Source of the DNA: Streptomyces pinistramenti
Lineage (GTDB): Bacteria > Actinomycetota > Actinomycetes > Streptomycetales > Streptomycetaceae
Direction: 5' to 3'
Assembly: GCF_020564935.1 (NCBI RefSeq)
Contig: NZ_JAJCXB010000011.1
Coordinates: forward strand, 62,001 to 126,000
DNA: 64,000 nucleotides
Under the pieces are notes generated by a model, which made no database searches, was not told the DNA's origin, and saw nothing but the letters and a program-made list of their open reading frames with translations. The first letter of the stretch is position 1. Each line of letters begins with the position of its first letter. Both the position numbers and the translations under genes were made by a program. Positions 47,504 to 56,112 of this stretch are shown piece by piece.

Positions 47504-47959
47504 ATGGCGCTCGACCAGTCATTCGTGGGTCGTACGTACCCGCCCACCGATCCGTACGAGGTCGGCCGGGAAAAGATCCGCGAATTCGCCGAGGCGATCG
47601 GTGACAGCAATCCCGCTTACACCGACACCGAAGCGGCCAAGGCTCTCGGGCACCCCGATGTGATCGCGCCGCCGACTTTTGTGTTTGCGATCACATTCAA
47701 GGCCGCGGGGCAGGTGATCGAGGACCCGCAACTGGGCCTGGATTACAGCCGCGTGGTACACGGCGACCAGAAGTTCGCCTATACCCGCCCGGTCCGCAGC
47801 GGCGACCGGCTGACCGTCACCTCCACCATCGAGGCGGTCAAGTCCATGGCGGGCAACGACATTCTCGACATCCGCGGTGAAGTGCACGACGAGGCGGGCG
47901 AGCACGTCGTGACCGCCCACACCAAGCTGGTCGCCCGCGCCGCATCCGAGGAGGGCTGA
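47504..47959 (+). CDS. MaoC-like dehydratase N-terminal domain protein (UPF0336, HadA-like)
   Basis: The product is 151 aa from the ATG at 47504 (GGGAGG upstream). It has the hot-dog fold of the FAS1-type MaoC dehydratase N-domain: FVGRTYPPTDPYEVGREKI, AIGDSNPAYTDTEAA and APPTFVFAITF. It lacks the catalytic hydratase Asp/His pair. In mycobacteria the equivalent HadA/HadC subunit pairs with catalytic HadB as the 3-hydroxyacyl-ACP dehydratase. The catalytic partner follows one base later, so a heterodimer acting on fatty acyl chains is likely; the true substrate in Streptomyces is not shown. Confidence 0.88.
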   Translation: MALDQSFVGRTYPPTDPYEVGREKIREFAEAIGDSNPAYTDTEAAKALGHPDVIAPPTFVFAITFKAAGQVIEDPQLGLDYSRVVHGDQKFAYTRPVRSGDRLTVTSTIEAVKSMAGNDILDIRGEVHDEAGEHVVTAHTKLVARAASEEG

Positions 47960-47960
47960 C

Positions 47961-48395
47961 ATGGCCGCGAAAATCTCCTACGACGACGTCGAGGTCGGCA
48001 CCGAACTCCCGGCGCAGTCCTTCCCGGTGAGCCGCGCCACGCTCGTCCGCTACGCCGGTGCTTCGGGCGACTTCAACCCGATCCACTGGAACGAGAAGTT
48101 CGCCAAGGAGGTCGGGCTTCCGGACGTCATCGCGCACGGCATGTTCACGATGGCAGAGGCGGCCCGCGTGGTCACCGACTGGGCGGGCGACCCGGCGGCC
48201 GTCACCGAGTACGGCGTCCGCTTCACCAAGCCGGTCGTCGTCCCCAACGACGGGACCGGCGCGCTGATCGAGGTCAGCGGCAAGGTCGCGGCCAAGCTCG
48301 ACGACGACGCCCGCACGGTCCGCGTCGACCTCACCGCGATGAGCGCGGGCCAGAAGGTGCTGGGCATGTCCCGCGCCGTGGTCCGCCTCGCCTGA
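47961..48395 (+). CDS. MaoC-family dehydratase, catalytic subunit (HadB-like)
   Basis: The product is 144 aa. It has the hydratase-2 motif YAGASGDFNPIHWNEKFAKE, with catalytic Asp37 and His42, followed by GLPDVIAHGMFTM. This is the catalytic hot-dog subunit that would pair with the product of the preceding gene (one-base gap). The probable reaction is dehydration of (3R)-hydroxyacyl thioesters. murB follows 61 bases later, an arrangement I recall as conserved in Streptomyces. Confidence 0.9.
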   Translation: MAAKISYDDVEVGTELPAQSFPVSRATLVRYAGASGDFNPIHWNEKFAKEVGLPDVIAHGMFTMAEAARVVTDWAGDPAAVTEYGVRFTKPVVVPNDGTGALIEVSGKVAAKLDDDARTVRVDLTAMSAGQKVLGMSRAVVRLA

Positions 48396-48456
48396 GACGG
48401 CAGCCGAGGGGGCGGCCGGCCCGGCGCTGTCGGTCCGCCCCCGTACCCTGGGGCGC

Positions 48457-49512
48457 GTGCAGGAACTCCACGACGCCCCCCTCGCCCCGCTGACCACCTT
48501 CCGCCTCGGCGGCCCGGCGACTCGCCTGGTCACGGCCACCACCGACGACGAAGTGATCGCCGCCGTCCGCGCAGCCGACGCCGCGGGCACCCCGCTGCTG
48601 GTCATCGGCGGCGGCAGCAACCTCGTCATCGGCGACAAGGGCTTCGAGGGCACCGCGCTGCGCATCGCCACCCGCGGTTTCACGCTGAACGGCACGGACC
48701 TCGAACTCGCCGCCGGCGAGAACTGGTCGGACGCGGTCGCCCGCACCGTCGAGGCAGGACTGGCCGGCGTCGAGTGCCTGGCCGGCATCCCCGGCTCGGC
48801 CGGCGCCACCCCGATCCAGAACGTCGGCGCGTACGGCCAGGAGGTCTCCGCGACGATCACCGAAGTCGTCGCCTACGACCGCCGGGCGGACGAGACGGTC
48901 ACCCTCGCCAACGCCGACTGCGCCTTCGCCTACCGCCACAGCCGGTTCAAGCAGGACCCCGACCGCTTCGTCGTGCTGCGGGTCAGGTTCGCCCTGGAGG
49001 ACGCGGGCGGCCTCTCCGCACCCCTGAAGTACCCGGAGACCGCCCGGGTGCTCGGCGTGGAGGCCGGCGAGCGGGTGCCCGCGGCCACCGCGCGCGCGAC
49101 GGTGCTCGCCCTGCGCGCGGGCAAGGGCATGGTCCTGGACGCCGACGACCACGACACCTGGTCGGCCGGATCCTTCTTCACCAACCCGATTCTCACGGAG
49201 GCCGAGCACACCGCCTTCGTCCAGCGGGTGCACGACCGCCTCGGCCCCGACACCGCGCCGCCCGCCTTCCCCGCGGGCGACGGCCTGGTGAAGACCTCCG
49301 CCGCCTGGCTCATCGACAGGGCCGGCTTCACCAAGGGCTACGGCAGCGGCCCGGCCCGTATCTCCACCAAGCACACCCTCGCCCTCACCAACCGCGGCGA
49401 GGCCACCACCGATGACCTGATCGCCCTGGCCCGTGAGGTGCGCGACGGCGTGCACGCGGCCTTCGGCGTCACCCTCGTCAACGAACCGGTCACGGTCGGC
49501 GTCAGCCTGTAG
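48457..49512 (+). CDS. murB: UDP-N-acetylmuramate dehydrogenase (UDP-N-acetylenolpyruvoylglucosamine reductase)
   Basis: The product is 351 aa from the GTG at 48457. It is an FAD enzyme of peptidoglycan precursor synthesis that reduces enolpyruvyl-UDP-GlcNAc to UDP-MurNAc with NADPH. Signatures are TTFRLGGPA, VIGGGSNLVIGD (FAD binding), CLAGIPGSAGATPIQNVGAYGQE, RHSRFK, AGSFFTNPI with the catalytic Ser, and the C-terminal Glu in VTLVNEPVTVG. The C-terminal insert makes it a type I MurB. It ends before a perfect palindrome shared with the convergent add gene. Confidence 0.96.
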   Translation: MQELHDAPLAPLTTFRLGGPATRLVTATTDDEVIAAVRAADAAGTPLLVIGGGSNLVIGDKGFEGTALRIATRGFTLNGTDLELAAGENWSDAVARTVEAGLAGVECLAGIPGSAGATPIQNVGAYGQEVSATITEVVAYDRRADETVTLANADCAFAYRHSRFKQDPDRFVVLRVRFALEDAGGLSAPLKYPETARVLGVEAGERVPAATARATVLALRAGKGMVLDADDHDTWSAGSFFTNPILTEAEHTAFVQRVHDRLGPDTAPPAFPAGDGLVKTSAAWLIDRAGFTKGYGSGPARISTKHTLALTNRGEATTDDLIALAREVRDGVHAAFGVTLVNEPVTVGVSL

Positions 49513-49527
49513 ACCGCGAAGCTTCCC

Positions 49528-49553
49528 GGGCCGCTGAGCGCGCTCAGCGGCCC
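49528..49553. terminator. Bidirectional terminator between murB and add
   Basis: GGGCCGCTGAGCG (49528-49540) and CGCTCAGCGGCCC (49541-49553) form a perfect 26-bp palindrome between convergent genes. Confidence 0.85.
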
Positions 49554-49572
49554 TCTGGAGCGCCCGGCAGCG

Positions 49573-50592
49573 TCAGGCGGCCAGCCAGCCGTCGATCCCC
49601 GCCAGCAGGCGCTCCTGATCCGCCTGCGGCGCCCGGGAGCCGCGCACCGACTGCCGTGCCAGCTCGGCCAGTTCGGCGTCCGTGAAGCCGTGCGCGCCGC
49701 GCGCGATCTCGTACTGCGCGGCCAGCCGGGAGCCGAACAGCAGCGGGTCGTCCGCGCTCAGCGCCATCGGCACCCCGGCGTCGAAGAGCGTCCGCAGCGG
49801 CACGTCCTCCTGCTTCTCGTACACCCCGAGCGCCACATTCGACGCCGGGCACACCTCGCACGTCACCCCGCGCTCCGCCAGCCGCCGCAGCAGCGCCGGA
49901 TCCTCCGCGGCGCGTACGCCGTGCCCGACCCGCCCGGCGTGCAGGTCGTCCAGGCAGTCCCGCACGCTCGACGGGCCCGACAGCTCACCGCCGTGCGGCG
50001 CGGCCAGCAGCCCGCCCTCCCTGGCGATGGCGAAGGCGCGGTCGAAGTCCCGTGCGAAACCCCGGCGTTCGTCGTTGGACAGACCGAAGCCGATGACGCC
50101 CTGGTCGGCGTAGCGCACCGCGAGACGGGCCAGCGTGCGGGCGTCCAGCGGATGCTTCATGCGGTTCGCCGCGACCAGGACCCGGATGCCGAGGCCGGTC
50201 TCCCTGGACGCGCTGTGCACCGCGTCCAGGATGATCTCCAGCGCCGGGATCAGGCCGCCGAGCCGGGGCGCGTAGGACGTCGGATCCACTTGGATCTCCA
50301 GCCACCCCGACCCGTCGGCGACATCCTCCTGGGCGGTCTCGCGCACCAGCCGCCGGATGTCCTCCGGCGTCCGCAGGCACGACCGGGCGATGTCGTACAG
50401 CCGCTGGAAGCGGAACCAGCCGCGCTCGTCCGTCGCCCGCAGCTGCGGCGGCCGGCCGCCGCGGAGCGCTTCGGGCAGATGGACGCCGTACTTGTCGGCC
50501 AGCTCCAGCAGGGTCGCGGCACGCATCGACCCGGTGAAGTGCAGGTGCAGATGGGCCTTCGGCAACTGACGCACGTCACGAACGCTCTCCAT
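49573..50592 (-). CDS. add: Adenosine deaminase
   Basis: The product is 339 aa of the metal-dependent adenosine/AMP deaminase family. HLHLHFTGSMR gives the metal pair His16 and His18. APHGGE supplies the next metal His with the proton-shuttle Glu. GHGVRAAEDP supplies the catalytic His, and MALSADDPLLFG the Asp pair. The usual HLDG after the first His motif reads HFTG, as in the Streptomyces form of this enzyme. It converts adenosine to inosine in purine salvage. It is leftward, with aspC 134 bases upstream on the same strand. Confidence 0.92.
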   Translation of the reverse strand: MESVRDVRQLPKAHLHLHFTGSMRAATLLELADKYGVHLPEALRGGRPPQLRATDERGWFRFQRLYDIARSCLRTPEDIRRLVRETAQEDVADGSGWLEIQVDPTSYAPRLGGLIPALEIILDAVHSASRETGLGIRVLVAANRMKHPLDARTLARLAVRYADQGVIGFGLSNDERRGFARDFDRAFAIAREGGLLAAPHGGELSGPSSVRDCLDDLHAGRVGHGVRAAEDPALLRRLAERGVTCEVCPASNVALGVYEKQEDVPLRTLFDAGVPMALSADDPLLFGSRLAAQYEIARGAHGFTDAELAELARQSVRGSRAPQADQERLLAGIDGWLAA

Positions 50593-50665
50593 TCACCGAT
50601 CTTGCCGTACGCACCCGGCCCGCCGGTAGGGCAGCCCCGAACGAAGTGCCCCGGGAAAACGCGTA

Positions 50666-50695
50666 CGGGCCACCGGGATGGCTCCCGGTGGCCCG
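50666..50695 (-). terminator. Terminator hairpin downstream of aspC (distal)
   Basis: CGGGCCACCGGGA (50666-50678) pairs perfectly with TCCCGGTGGCCCG (50683-50695) around a TGGC loop. It lies 30-60 bases after the aspC stop on the minus strand. Confidence 0.8.
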
Positions 50696-50700
50696 CAGTC

Positions 50701-50724
50701 GCAGTGACTCACGTGAGTCACTGC
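50701..50724 (-). terminator. 24-bp perfect palindrome abutting the aspC stop
   Basis: GCAGTGACTCAC (50701-50712) and GTGAGTCACTGC (50713-50724) are exact complements with no loop, two bases from the aspC stop codon. It could be the first of two tandem terminators or a protein-binding dyad. Confidence 0.6.
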
Positions 50725-50726
50725 AT

Positions 50727-51986
50727 TCACTTCGCCTCGGCCAGCAGCTTCTGGATCCGCGAGACGCCCTCGGCCAGGTCCTCGTCGCCCAGCGCGTACG
50801 AAAGACGCAGGTAACCGGGGGTGCCGAACGCCTCACCCGGGACGACGGCGACCTCCGCCTCCTCCAGGATCAGCTCGGCCAGCTCCACGCTGGTCTGCGG
50901 ACGCTTGCCGCGGATCTCCTTGCCCAGCAGCTCCTTGACGGACGGATACGCGTAGAACGCGCCCTCCGGCTCGGGGCAGAGCACGCCGTCGATCTCGTTC
51001 AGCATCCGCACGATCGTGCGCCGGCGGCGGTCGAAGGCGACCTTCATCGCGTCCACGGCCTTGAGGTCACCGGAGACGGCGGCGATGGCCGCGGCCTGCG
51101 AGACGTTGGCGACGTTGGACGTGGCGTGCGACTGGAGATTCGTCGCGGCCTTGATGACGTCCTTCGGGCCGATCGCCCAGCCGACCCGCCAGCCGGTCAT
51201 CGCGTACGTCTTCGCCACGCCGTTGACGACGACGCACTTGTCGCGCAGCTCCGGGACGACGACCGGCAGCGAGCAGAACTCCGCGTCCCCGTAAACGAGA
51301 TGCTCGTAGATCTCGTCGGTCAGCACCCACAGGCCGTGCTCCGCGGCCCAGCGGCCGACCGCCTCGACCTGCTCGCGCGTGTAGACCGCGCCCGTCGGGT
51401 TCGACGGCGAGACGAACAGCAGCACCTTGGTGCGCTCCGTGCGGGCCGCCTCCAGCTGCTCGACGGTCACGCGGTACCCGGTCGTCTCGTCCGCGACGAC
51501 ATCCACCGGGACGCCGCCGGCCAGCCGGATCGACTCGGGGTAGGTGGTCCAGTACGGCGCCGGGACGATGACCTCGTCACCCGGGTCGAGGAGGGCTGCG
51601 AACGACTCGTAGATGGCCTGCTTGCCGCCGTTGGTCACCAGGACGTTGGCGGCCTCGATCTCGTACCCCGAGTCGCGCAGCGTCTTCGCGACGATCGCGG
51701 ACTTCAGTTCGGGGAGGCCGCCGGCCGGGGTGTACCGGTGGAACTTGGGGTTCCGGCAGGCATCCACGGCCGCCTCGACGATGTAGTCGGGCGTGGGGAA
51801 GTCCGGTTCGCCCGCGCCGAAGCCGATCACCGGACGCCCGGCGGCCTTGAGTGCCTTGGCCTTGGCGTCGACGGCGAGGGTGGCGGACTCGGAGATGGCC
51901 CCGACGCGGGCGGACACACGGCGGTCCGCCGGGGACTGCCCCGGACGGCTGGCGGAGGACGACTCGGAAGGAGTGGCAGCGCTCAT
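50727..51986 (-). CDS. aspC: Aspartate (pyridoxal-phosphate) aminotransferase
   Basis: The product is 419 aa from the ATG at 51986 ([13 protein letters not shown]); the leader has no clear SD. It is a fold-type I aminotransferase of the I-beta branch. [20 protein letters not shown] and [17 protein letters not shown] are at the N-terminus, [13 protein letters not shown] is in the middle, and the PLP Schiff-base Lys lies in [20 protein letters not shown] (about residue 270). The substrate-binding Arg lies near the C-terminus in [12 protein letters not shown]. It interconverts aspartate/2-oxoglutarate and oxaloacetate/glutamate. Two hairpins follow it. It diverges from the tRNA-Trp/secE unit. 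Confidence 0.93.
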   Translation of the reverse strand: MSAATPSESSSASRPGQSPADRRVSARVGAISESATLAVDAKAKALKAAGRPVIGFGAGEPDFPTPDYIVEAAVDACRNPKFHRYTPAGGLPELKSAIVAKTLRDSGYEIEAANVLVTNGGKQAIYESFAALLDPGDEVIVPAPYWTTYPESIRLAGGVPVDVVADETTGYRVTVEQLEAARTERTKVLLFVSPSNPTGAVYTREQVEAVGRWAAEHGLWVLTDEIYEHLVYGDAEFCSLPVVVPELRDKCVVVNGVAKTYAMTGWRVGWAIGPKDVIKAATNLQSHATSNVANVSQAAAIAAVSGDLKAVDAMKVAFDRRRRTIVRMLNEIDGVLCPEPEGAFYAYPSVKELLGKEIRGKRPQTSVELAELILEEAEVAVVPGEAFGTPGYLRLSYALGDEDLAEGVSRIQKLLAEAK

Positions 51987-52127
51987 ACATGCATCGTCGC
52001 AGACCCCGGAGCGGCCCGGCGCGGGGGTTTGCGGGCACCACCCGGGACGTTTCTGTTCGACGCCCGGCTCCGGAACACGTACACTCGCTGACCGTTGGCT
52101 CCCAACAGGCCACCGCGGCTCACGCAC

Positions 52128-52156
52128 TTAGAGCAGTCGGTCGCATGCGGTAGGTT
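52128..52156 (+). promoter_or_regulatory. Promoter of the tRNA-Trp/secE-nusG unit
   Basis: TTAGAG (52128-52133) is separated by 17 bases from TAGGTT (52151-52156), 13 bases before the tRNA-Trp 5' end. The boxes are moderate, but the spacing is ideal. Confidence 0.55.
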
Positions 52157-52168
52157 GGGGACACACAA

Positions 52169-52241
52169 AGGGTCGTAGCTCAATTGGTAGAGCACTGGTC
52201 TCCAAAACCAGCGGTTGGGGGTTCAAGTCCCTCCGGCCCTG
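52169..52241 (+). tRNA. tRNA-Trp (CCA)
   Basis: This 73-base tRNA has acceptor arms AGGGTCG / CGGCCCT, anticodon CCA in GTCTCCAAAACC, and T-arm GGGGGTTCAAGTCCCTC. The discriminator is G, as expected for Trp. It lies upstream of secE as in many actinobacteria. Confidence 0.95.
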
Positions 52242-52350
52242 CTACACGCACTTCTTCACCAAGGTGCGTGCACGCGTACGTACTGAAATGCACCGCCGTG
52301 CGGCCGGGCCGGACGCCGCACGGCCACGACCCGGATTCAGGTGAGGACGA

Positions 52351-52644
52351 GTGACGGACGCCCTGGGCTCCATCGACATGCCTGAGCGCGGTCGTTCCGA
52401 GGACGACACAGCGGAATCCAAGAAGCCCCGTCGCGGCGGTAAGCGCGGCAAGAAGGGGCCTTTTGCGCGTCTCGCGCTTTTCTACCGCCAGGTCGTGGCG
52501 GAACTCCGCAAGGTCGTCTGGCCCACGCGCAACCAGCTGTCGACGTACACCACCGTGGTGATCGTCTTCGTTGTCATCATCATCGGTCTCGTAACCGTGA
52601 TTGACTTGGGAATCAACCGAGTCGTCGGGTACGTCTTCGGCTGA
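52351..52644 (+). CDS. secE: Preprotein translocase subunit SecE
   Basis: The product is 97 aa from the GTG at 52351 with GAGGACGA upstream. The N-terminal 45 residues are hydrophilic and strongly basic (KKPRRGGKRGKKG). They are followed by the conserved amphipathic helix ALFYRQVVAELRKVVWPTRNQL and one membrane helix (VVIVFVVIIIGLVTVIDLGI). SecE clamps SecY in the membrane channel. It is the first protein gene in the secE-nusG unit behind tRNA-Trp. A hairpin separates it from nusG. Confidence 0.95.
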   Translation: MTDALGSIDMPERGRSEDDTAESKKPRRGGKRGKKGPFARLALFYRQVVAELRKVVWPTRNQLSTYTTVVIVFVVIIIGLVTVIDLGINRVVGYVFG

Positions 52645-52652
52645 TCCCGCGG

Positions 52653-52677
52653 AGGGCACCTCAGCGGGGTGCCCTTT
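52653..52677 (+). terminator. Attenuator-like hairpin between secE and nusG
   Basis: AGGGCACC (52653-52660) pairs with GGTGCCCT (52668-52675) and is followed by TT. The short stem and weak T-run suggest partial termination, leaving nusG expressed at reduced level. Confidence 0.6.
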
Positions 52678-52716
52678 CGCATGTTCAACCCCTTGAAGCC
52701 AGGAAGAAGCAGCCAC

Positions 52717-53616
52717 GTGTCTGACCCGAACCTGAACGACGCCGCCGAGCCCGTCGCGGCCGCAGAGGCCGACGCGGACGCGGCCGTCCCGGCGGAGGTC
52801 GAGGGCGACGCTGCCGCCGTCTCTGATGACGAGGGCGCCGTGGAGATCGTCGAGAACGCCGACGGCGCCGACGAGCTCGATGCCGAGGACGCCGAGGCAG
52901 GCGAGCCCGCCGAGTCCGCAGCGGTGCACGTCGAGGACGACGCCGAGGCCACTGCCGAGACCGACGAGGACGCCGAGGCCGAGGAGGAGCAGGAGCCGGT
53001 CGACCCGGTGACCGCACTCCGCGAGGAGCTGCGCTTCCTCCCCGGCGAGTGGTACGTCATCCACACCTACGCGGGCTACGAGAAGCGCGTGAAGGCCAAC
53101 CTCGAACAGCGTGCGGTCTCGCTGAACGTCGAGGAGTTCATTTACCAGGCCGAGGTCCCCGAAGAGGAGATCGTCCAGATCAAGAACGGCGAGCGCAAGA
53201 ACGTTCGCCAGAACAAGCTCCCGGGCTACGTGCTCGTGCGCATGGATCTGACGAACGAGTCCTGGGGCGTCGTCCGCAACACCCCCGGTGTCACCGGCTT
53301 CGTCGGCAACGCCTACGACCCGTACCCGCTGACGCTGGACGAGATCGTCAAGATGCTCGCCCCGGAGGCCGAGGAGAAGGCCGCCAAGGAGGCCGCCGCG
53401 GCCGAGGGCAAGCCGGCGCCGTCCCGCAAGGTCGAGGTCCAGGTGCTGGACTTCGAGGTGGGCGACTCGGTCACCGTCACCGACGGTCCGTTCGCGACGC
53501 TGCAGGCCACGATCAACGAGATCAACGCCGACTCGAAGAAGGTCAAGGGCCTCGTCGAGATCTTCGGCCGCGAGACCCCGGTCGAGCTGAGCTTCGACCA
53601 GATCCAGAAGAACTGA
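52717..53616 (+). CDS. nusG: Transcription termination/antitermination protein NusG
   Basis: The product is 299 aa from the GTG at 52717 with AGGAAG upstream. About 105 N-terminal residues are extremely acidic and Ala-rich (many Glu/Asp). They are followed by the NGN domain, [21 protein letters not shown], which binds RNA polymerase, and a C-terminal KOW domain, [17 protein letters not shown]...[11 protein letters not shown]. The acidic arm is far longer than in E. coli (181 aa total) but is usual in Streptomyces. NusG couples polymerase to Rho or the ribosome. A strong terminator follows. Confidence 0.96.
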   Translation: MSDPNLNDAAEPVAAAEADADAAVPAEVEGDAAAVSDDEGAVEIVENADGADELDAEDAEAGEPAESAAVHVEDDAEATAETDEDAEAEEEQEPVDPVTALREELRFLPGEWYVIHTYAGYEKRVKANLEQRAVSLNVEEFIYQAEVPEEEIVQIKNGERKNVRQNKLPGYVLVRMDLTNESWGVVRNTPGVTGFVGNAYDPYPLTLDEIVKMLAPEAEEKAAKEAAAAEGKPAPSRKVEVQVLDFEVGDSVTVTDGPFATLQATINEINADSKKVKGLVEIFGRETPVELSFDQIQKN

Positions 53617-53641
53617 CGTTCTTCGGACCACTGCTTCCGAA

Positions 53642-53685
53642 CAGGTCAGACCGGCTGTCACAGCCGGTCTGACCTGCTCGGTTTT
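53642..53685 (+). terminator. Intrinsic terminator after nusG
   Basis: A perfect 16-bp stem CAGGTCAGACCGGCTG (53642-53657) / CAGCCGGTCTGACCTG (53661-53676) with a TCA loop is followed by CTCGGTTTTT. This separates secE-nusG from rplK-rplA. Confidence 0.95.
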
Positions 53686-53712
53686 TGGCCGCACGACCAT
53701 ACCCGTTATCGT
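53685..53712 (+). promoter_or_regulatory. Candidate rplK promoter
   Basis: TTGGCC (53685-53690) and TATCGT (53707-53712) with 16-base spacing lie directly behind the nusG terminator and 70 bases before the rplK ATG. A promoter is needed here because the upstream unit is terminated. Confidence 0.55.
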
Positions 53713-53781
53713 GGTGCGGTATGCCTCCATCCGGATGACCGGATTGCGGGGCGAAACCTCTCACTAGGACCCGGAGAGAGC

Positions 53782-54216
53782 ATGCCTCCCAAGAAGAAGA
53801 AGGTCACGGGGCTCATCAAGCTCCAGATCAGCGCCGGCGCCGCGAACCCGGCTCCGCCGGTCGGCCCCGCGCTGGGTCAGCACGGGGTCAACATCATGGA
53901 GTTCTGCAAGGCCTACAACGCCGCGACCGAGTCGCAGCGTGGCATGGTCGTGCCGGTGGAGATCACGGTCTACGAAGACCGCTCCTTCACCTTCGTGACC
54001 AAGACCCCGCCGGCCGCGAAGCTGATCCTGAAGGCCGCTGGTGTGGACAAGGGCTCAGGCGAGCCGCACACCAAGAAGGTCGCCAAGATCACCGACGCCC
54101 AGGTGCGCGAGATCGCCACGACCAAGATGCCCGACCTGAACGCCAACGACCTGGACGCGGCCGCGAAGATCATCGCCGGCACCGCCCGGTCCATGGGCGT
54201 CACGGTCGAGGGCTGA
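53782..54216 (+). CDS. rplK: Ribosomal protein uL11
   Basis: The product is 144 aa from an ATG with GGAGAG upstream. It shows the full uL11 sequence pattern: [29 protein letters not shown] (given in parts: [16 protein letters not shown], then [14 protein letters not shown]) and the C-terminal rRNA-binding domain with [14 protein letters not shown] and [12 protein letters not shown]. It forms the GTPase-associated stalk base with 23S rRNA. In actinobacteria it is also the target of thiostrepton and linked to the stringent response. It forms a pair with rplA (105-base gap). Confidence 0.97.
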   Translation: MPPKKKKVTGLIKLQISAGAANPAPPVGPALGQHGVNIMEFCKAYNAATESQRGMVVPVEITVYEDRSFTFVTKTPPAAKLILKAAGVDKGSGEPHTKKVAKITDAQVREIATTKMPDLNANDLDAAAKIIAGTARSMGVTVEG

Positions 54217-54321
54217 AGGTCACCTCGTAGCCCCCGGCGGTAGCCGCAGAAGGCCACCGCCCGTGGCAGGGCCAGGCGCTGGCCCGCACCACGACTCCAT
54301 CTCCAGCACACAGGAGCAGCA

Positions 54322-55038
54322 GTGAAGCGCAGCAAGACTCTTCGCAACGCGGACGCGAAGATCGACCGGGAGCGCGTCTACGCCCCGCTCGAGGCCGTCC
54401 GTCTCGCCAAGGACACCACCTCCGCCAAGTTCGACGCGACCGTCGAGGTTGCCATGCGTCTGGGTGTCGACCCGCGCAAGGCCGACCAGATGGTCCGTGG
54501 CACCGTGAACCTCCCGCACGGCACCGGTAAGACCGCCCGGGTCCTGGTCTTCGCGACCGGCGACCGTGCTGCGGCCGCGGAAGCCGCCGGCGCCGACATC
54601 GTCGGCTCGGACGAACTGATCGACGAGGTCTCCAAGGGCCGTCTGGACTTCGACGCCGTCGTCGCCACCCCGGACCTCATGGGTAAGGTCGGCCGCCTCG
54701 GCCGCGTGCTCGGTCCCCGTGGTCTGATGCCGAACCCGAAGACCGGCACGGTCACCCCGGACGTCGCCAAGGCTGTCACCGAGATCAAGGGCGGCAAGAT
54801 CGAGTTCCGCGTGGACAAGCACGCGAACCTCCACTTCATCATCGGCAAGGTCTCCTTCGACGAGACCAAGCTGGTGGAGAACTACGCCGCGGCGCTTGAG
54901 GAGATCAACCGCCTCAAGCCCTCCGCTGCGAAGGGCCGCTACATCAAGAAGGCGACCATCACCACCACGATGGGCCCCGGCATTCCGCTGGACGCCAACC
55001 GCACCCGCAACCTCCTTGCCGAGGACGAAGCCGTCTGA
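54322..55038 (+). CDS. rplA: Ribosomal protein uL1
   Basis: The product is 238 aa from the GTG at 54322 with AGGAGCAGCA upstream. It contains [17 protein letters not shown] at the start, [20 protein letters not shown], and the uL1 signature [18 protein letters not shown], followed by [20 protein letters not shown]. It builds the L1 stalk that moves tRNA from the E site and, in bacteria, can repress its own operon. It is followed by a terminator at 55078-55112 and a 414-base untranslated region before rplJ. Confidence 0.97.
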   Translation: MKRSKTLRNADAKIDRERVYAPLEAVRLAKDTTSAKFDATVEVAMRLGVDPRKADQMVRGTVNLPHGTGKTARVLVFATGDRAAAAEAAGADIVGSDELIDEVSKGRLDFDAVVATPDLMGKVGRLGRVLGPRGLMPNPKTGTVTPDVAKAVTEIKGGKIEFRVDKHANLHFIIGKVSFDETKLVENYAAALEEINRLKPSAAKGRYIKKATITTTMGPGIPLDANRTRNLLAEDEAV

Positions 55039-55077
55039 TCTCCGTGATCGACGCTTCGTAGCGCGCGCTACGTGACG

Positions 55078-55112
55078 CAGGCCCCGCTCTCCGCACCGGA
55101 GGGCGGGGCCTG
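55078..55112 (+). terminator. Terminator after rplA
   Basis: CAGGCCCCGCTCTCCG (55078-55093) pairs with CGGAGGGCGGGGCCTG (55097-55112), with one T-G pair and a CAC loop. Confidence 0.85.
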
Positions 55113-55201
55113 CCGCTTGTACTGCCGGCGCCCTGCGCGCCGGACGCTATGTCCAAGCATGGGCGCCGTGGGGGCGTTCCCGCGCCCTCAGGTGGGCCGA
55201 T

Positions 55202-55231
55202 TTGCCTGAGCGTAGGCCGTTCGCGTACCGT
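55202..55231 (+). promoter_or_regulatory. Promoter of the rplJ-rplL unit
   Basis: TTGCCT (55202-55207) and TACCGT (55226-55231) with 18-base spacing lie about 220 bases before rplJ, between the rplA terminator and the structured leader. Confidence 0.6.
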
Positions 55232-55368
55232 ACCGAAGAAGCCAAAGACCGCTGGTTGTCTCTACGCGTCCTTCCCGGATGCGTAGTGGCCGAAGGATCC
55301 GCTAGCTGCGGACGGCCTGCGCAGGTGTGAGTGGATGAACTCCCGGATGTTTTCCGTCCGGTTGAGTC

Positions 55369-55402
55369 ACGCCCCGTGCGCCTGCGCCGGGGCGTTTGTT
55401 TT
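55369..55402 (+). promoter_or_regulatory. Terminal hairpin of the L10 leader (autoregulatory attenuator)
   Basis: ACGCCCCG (55369-55376) pairs with CGGGGCGT (55388-55395) around an inner GCG/CGC stem and runs straight into TTTGTTTT. Upstream 55300-55365 can form further stems. The position 50 bases before rplJ matches the ribosomal protein L10 leader, in which the L10-L12 complex binds its own mRNA and controls read-through. The assignment is by position and shape, not by alignment. Confidence 0.6.
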
Positions 55403-55452
55403 GCCCAGCCCCTTCTGCGCGGTCCTCATCACCCGGAAGGAGGCCGAGGCTC

Positions 55453-56004
55453 ATGGCGAGGCCCGACAAGGTCGCAGCAGTTGAGGAGATCACGGACAAG
55501 TTCCGTAACTCCAACGCAGCTGTGGTGACCGCGTACACCGGACTGTCCGTTGCGCAGCTCAAGGAGCTGCGCCGTTCGCTCGGTGACAACGCTCAGTACC
55601 GTGTGGTGAAGAACACGCTGACCAAGATTGCGGCGAATGAGGCCGGAATCGCGCTGGACGAGCACCTCAAGGGCTCGACCGCAGTTGCCTTCGTGACCGG
55701 TGACCCGGTCACGGCGGCGAAGGGTCTTCGTGACTTCGCCAAGGAGAACCCCGCTCTCGTCATCCAGGGCGGTGTCCTTGATGGCAAGGCGCTGTCCGCC
55801 GACGAGATCAAGAAGCTTGCGGACCTCGAGTCCCGCGAGGTTCTGCTCGCCAAGCTGGCGGGTGGCATGAAGGCGTCCATGGCCAAGGCCGCGGCGACTT
55901 TCCAGGCCCCCCTCACGAAGTTCGCCCGCACCGCGGACGCGCTTCGCAGCAAGGTGGAGCAGGGCGGTGCCGGTACGCCGGCTCCCGCCGAGGCTGCCGA
56001 GTAA
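55453..56004 (+). CDS. rplJ: Ribosomal protein uL10
   Basis: The product is 183 aa from the ATG at 55453 with GGAAGGAGG upstream. Residues 1-125 form the rRNA-binding domain ([54 protein letters not shown]). The long C-terminal helix (about 130-170) docks L7/L12 dimers. A short Ala/Pro tail ends the protein. It anchors the stalk and probably autoregulates through the upstream leader. It is co-transcribed with rplL, 108 bases downstream. Confidence 0.97.
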   Translation: MARPDKVAAVEEITDKFRNSNAAVVTAYTGLSVAQLKELRRSLGDNAQYRVVKNTLTKIAANEAGIALDEHLKGSTAVAFVTGDPVTAAKGLRDFAKENPALVIQGGVLDGKALSADEIKKLADLESREVLLAKLAGGMKASMAKAAATFQAPLTKFARTADALRSKVEQGGAGTPAPAEAAE

Positions 56005-56112
56005 GCACCTTCATGCCCCTCGCGGGGCGTGGCTCTCAGCAGTCCAGCGGGCCCGTACGCCCGCCAGACATATACATCCGGCACCAGCCGAATTAGTGGA
56101 AGGACCGCCCCC

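Larger units (their letters stand above)
55039..55452 (+). other. 414-base rplA-rplJ intergenic region with terminator, promoter and L10-type leader
   Basis: No gene is present. In order it holds a 16-bp perfect palindrome CGTAGCGCGCGCTACG (55057-55072), the rplA terminator (55078-55112), a promoter (55202-55231) and about 200 bases of structured leader ending in a hairpin plus T-rich tract (55369-55402) just before the rplJ SD. Confidence 0.75.
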
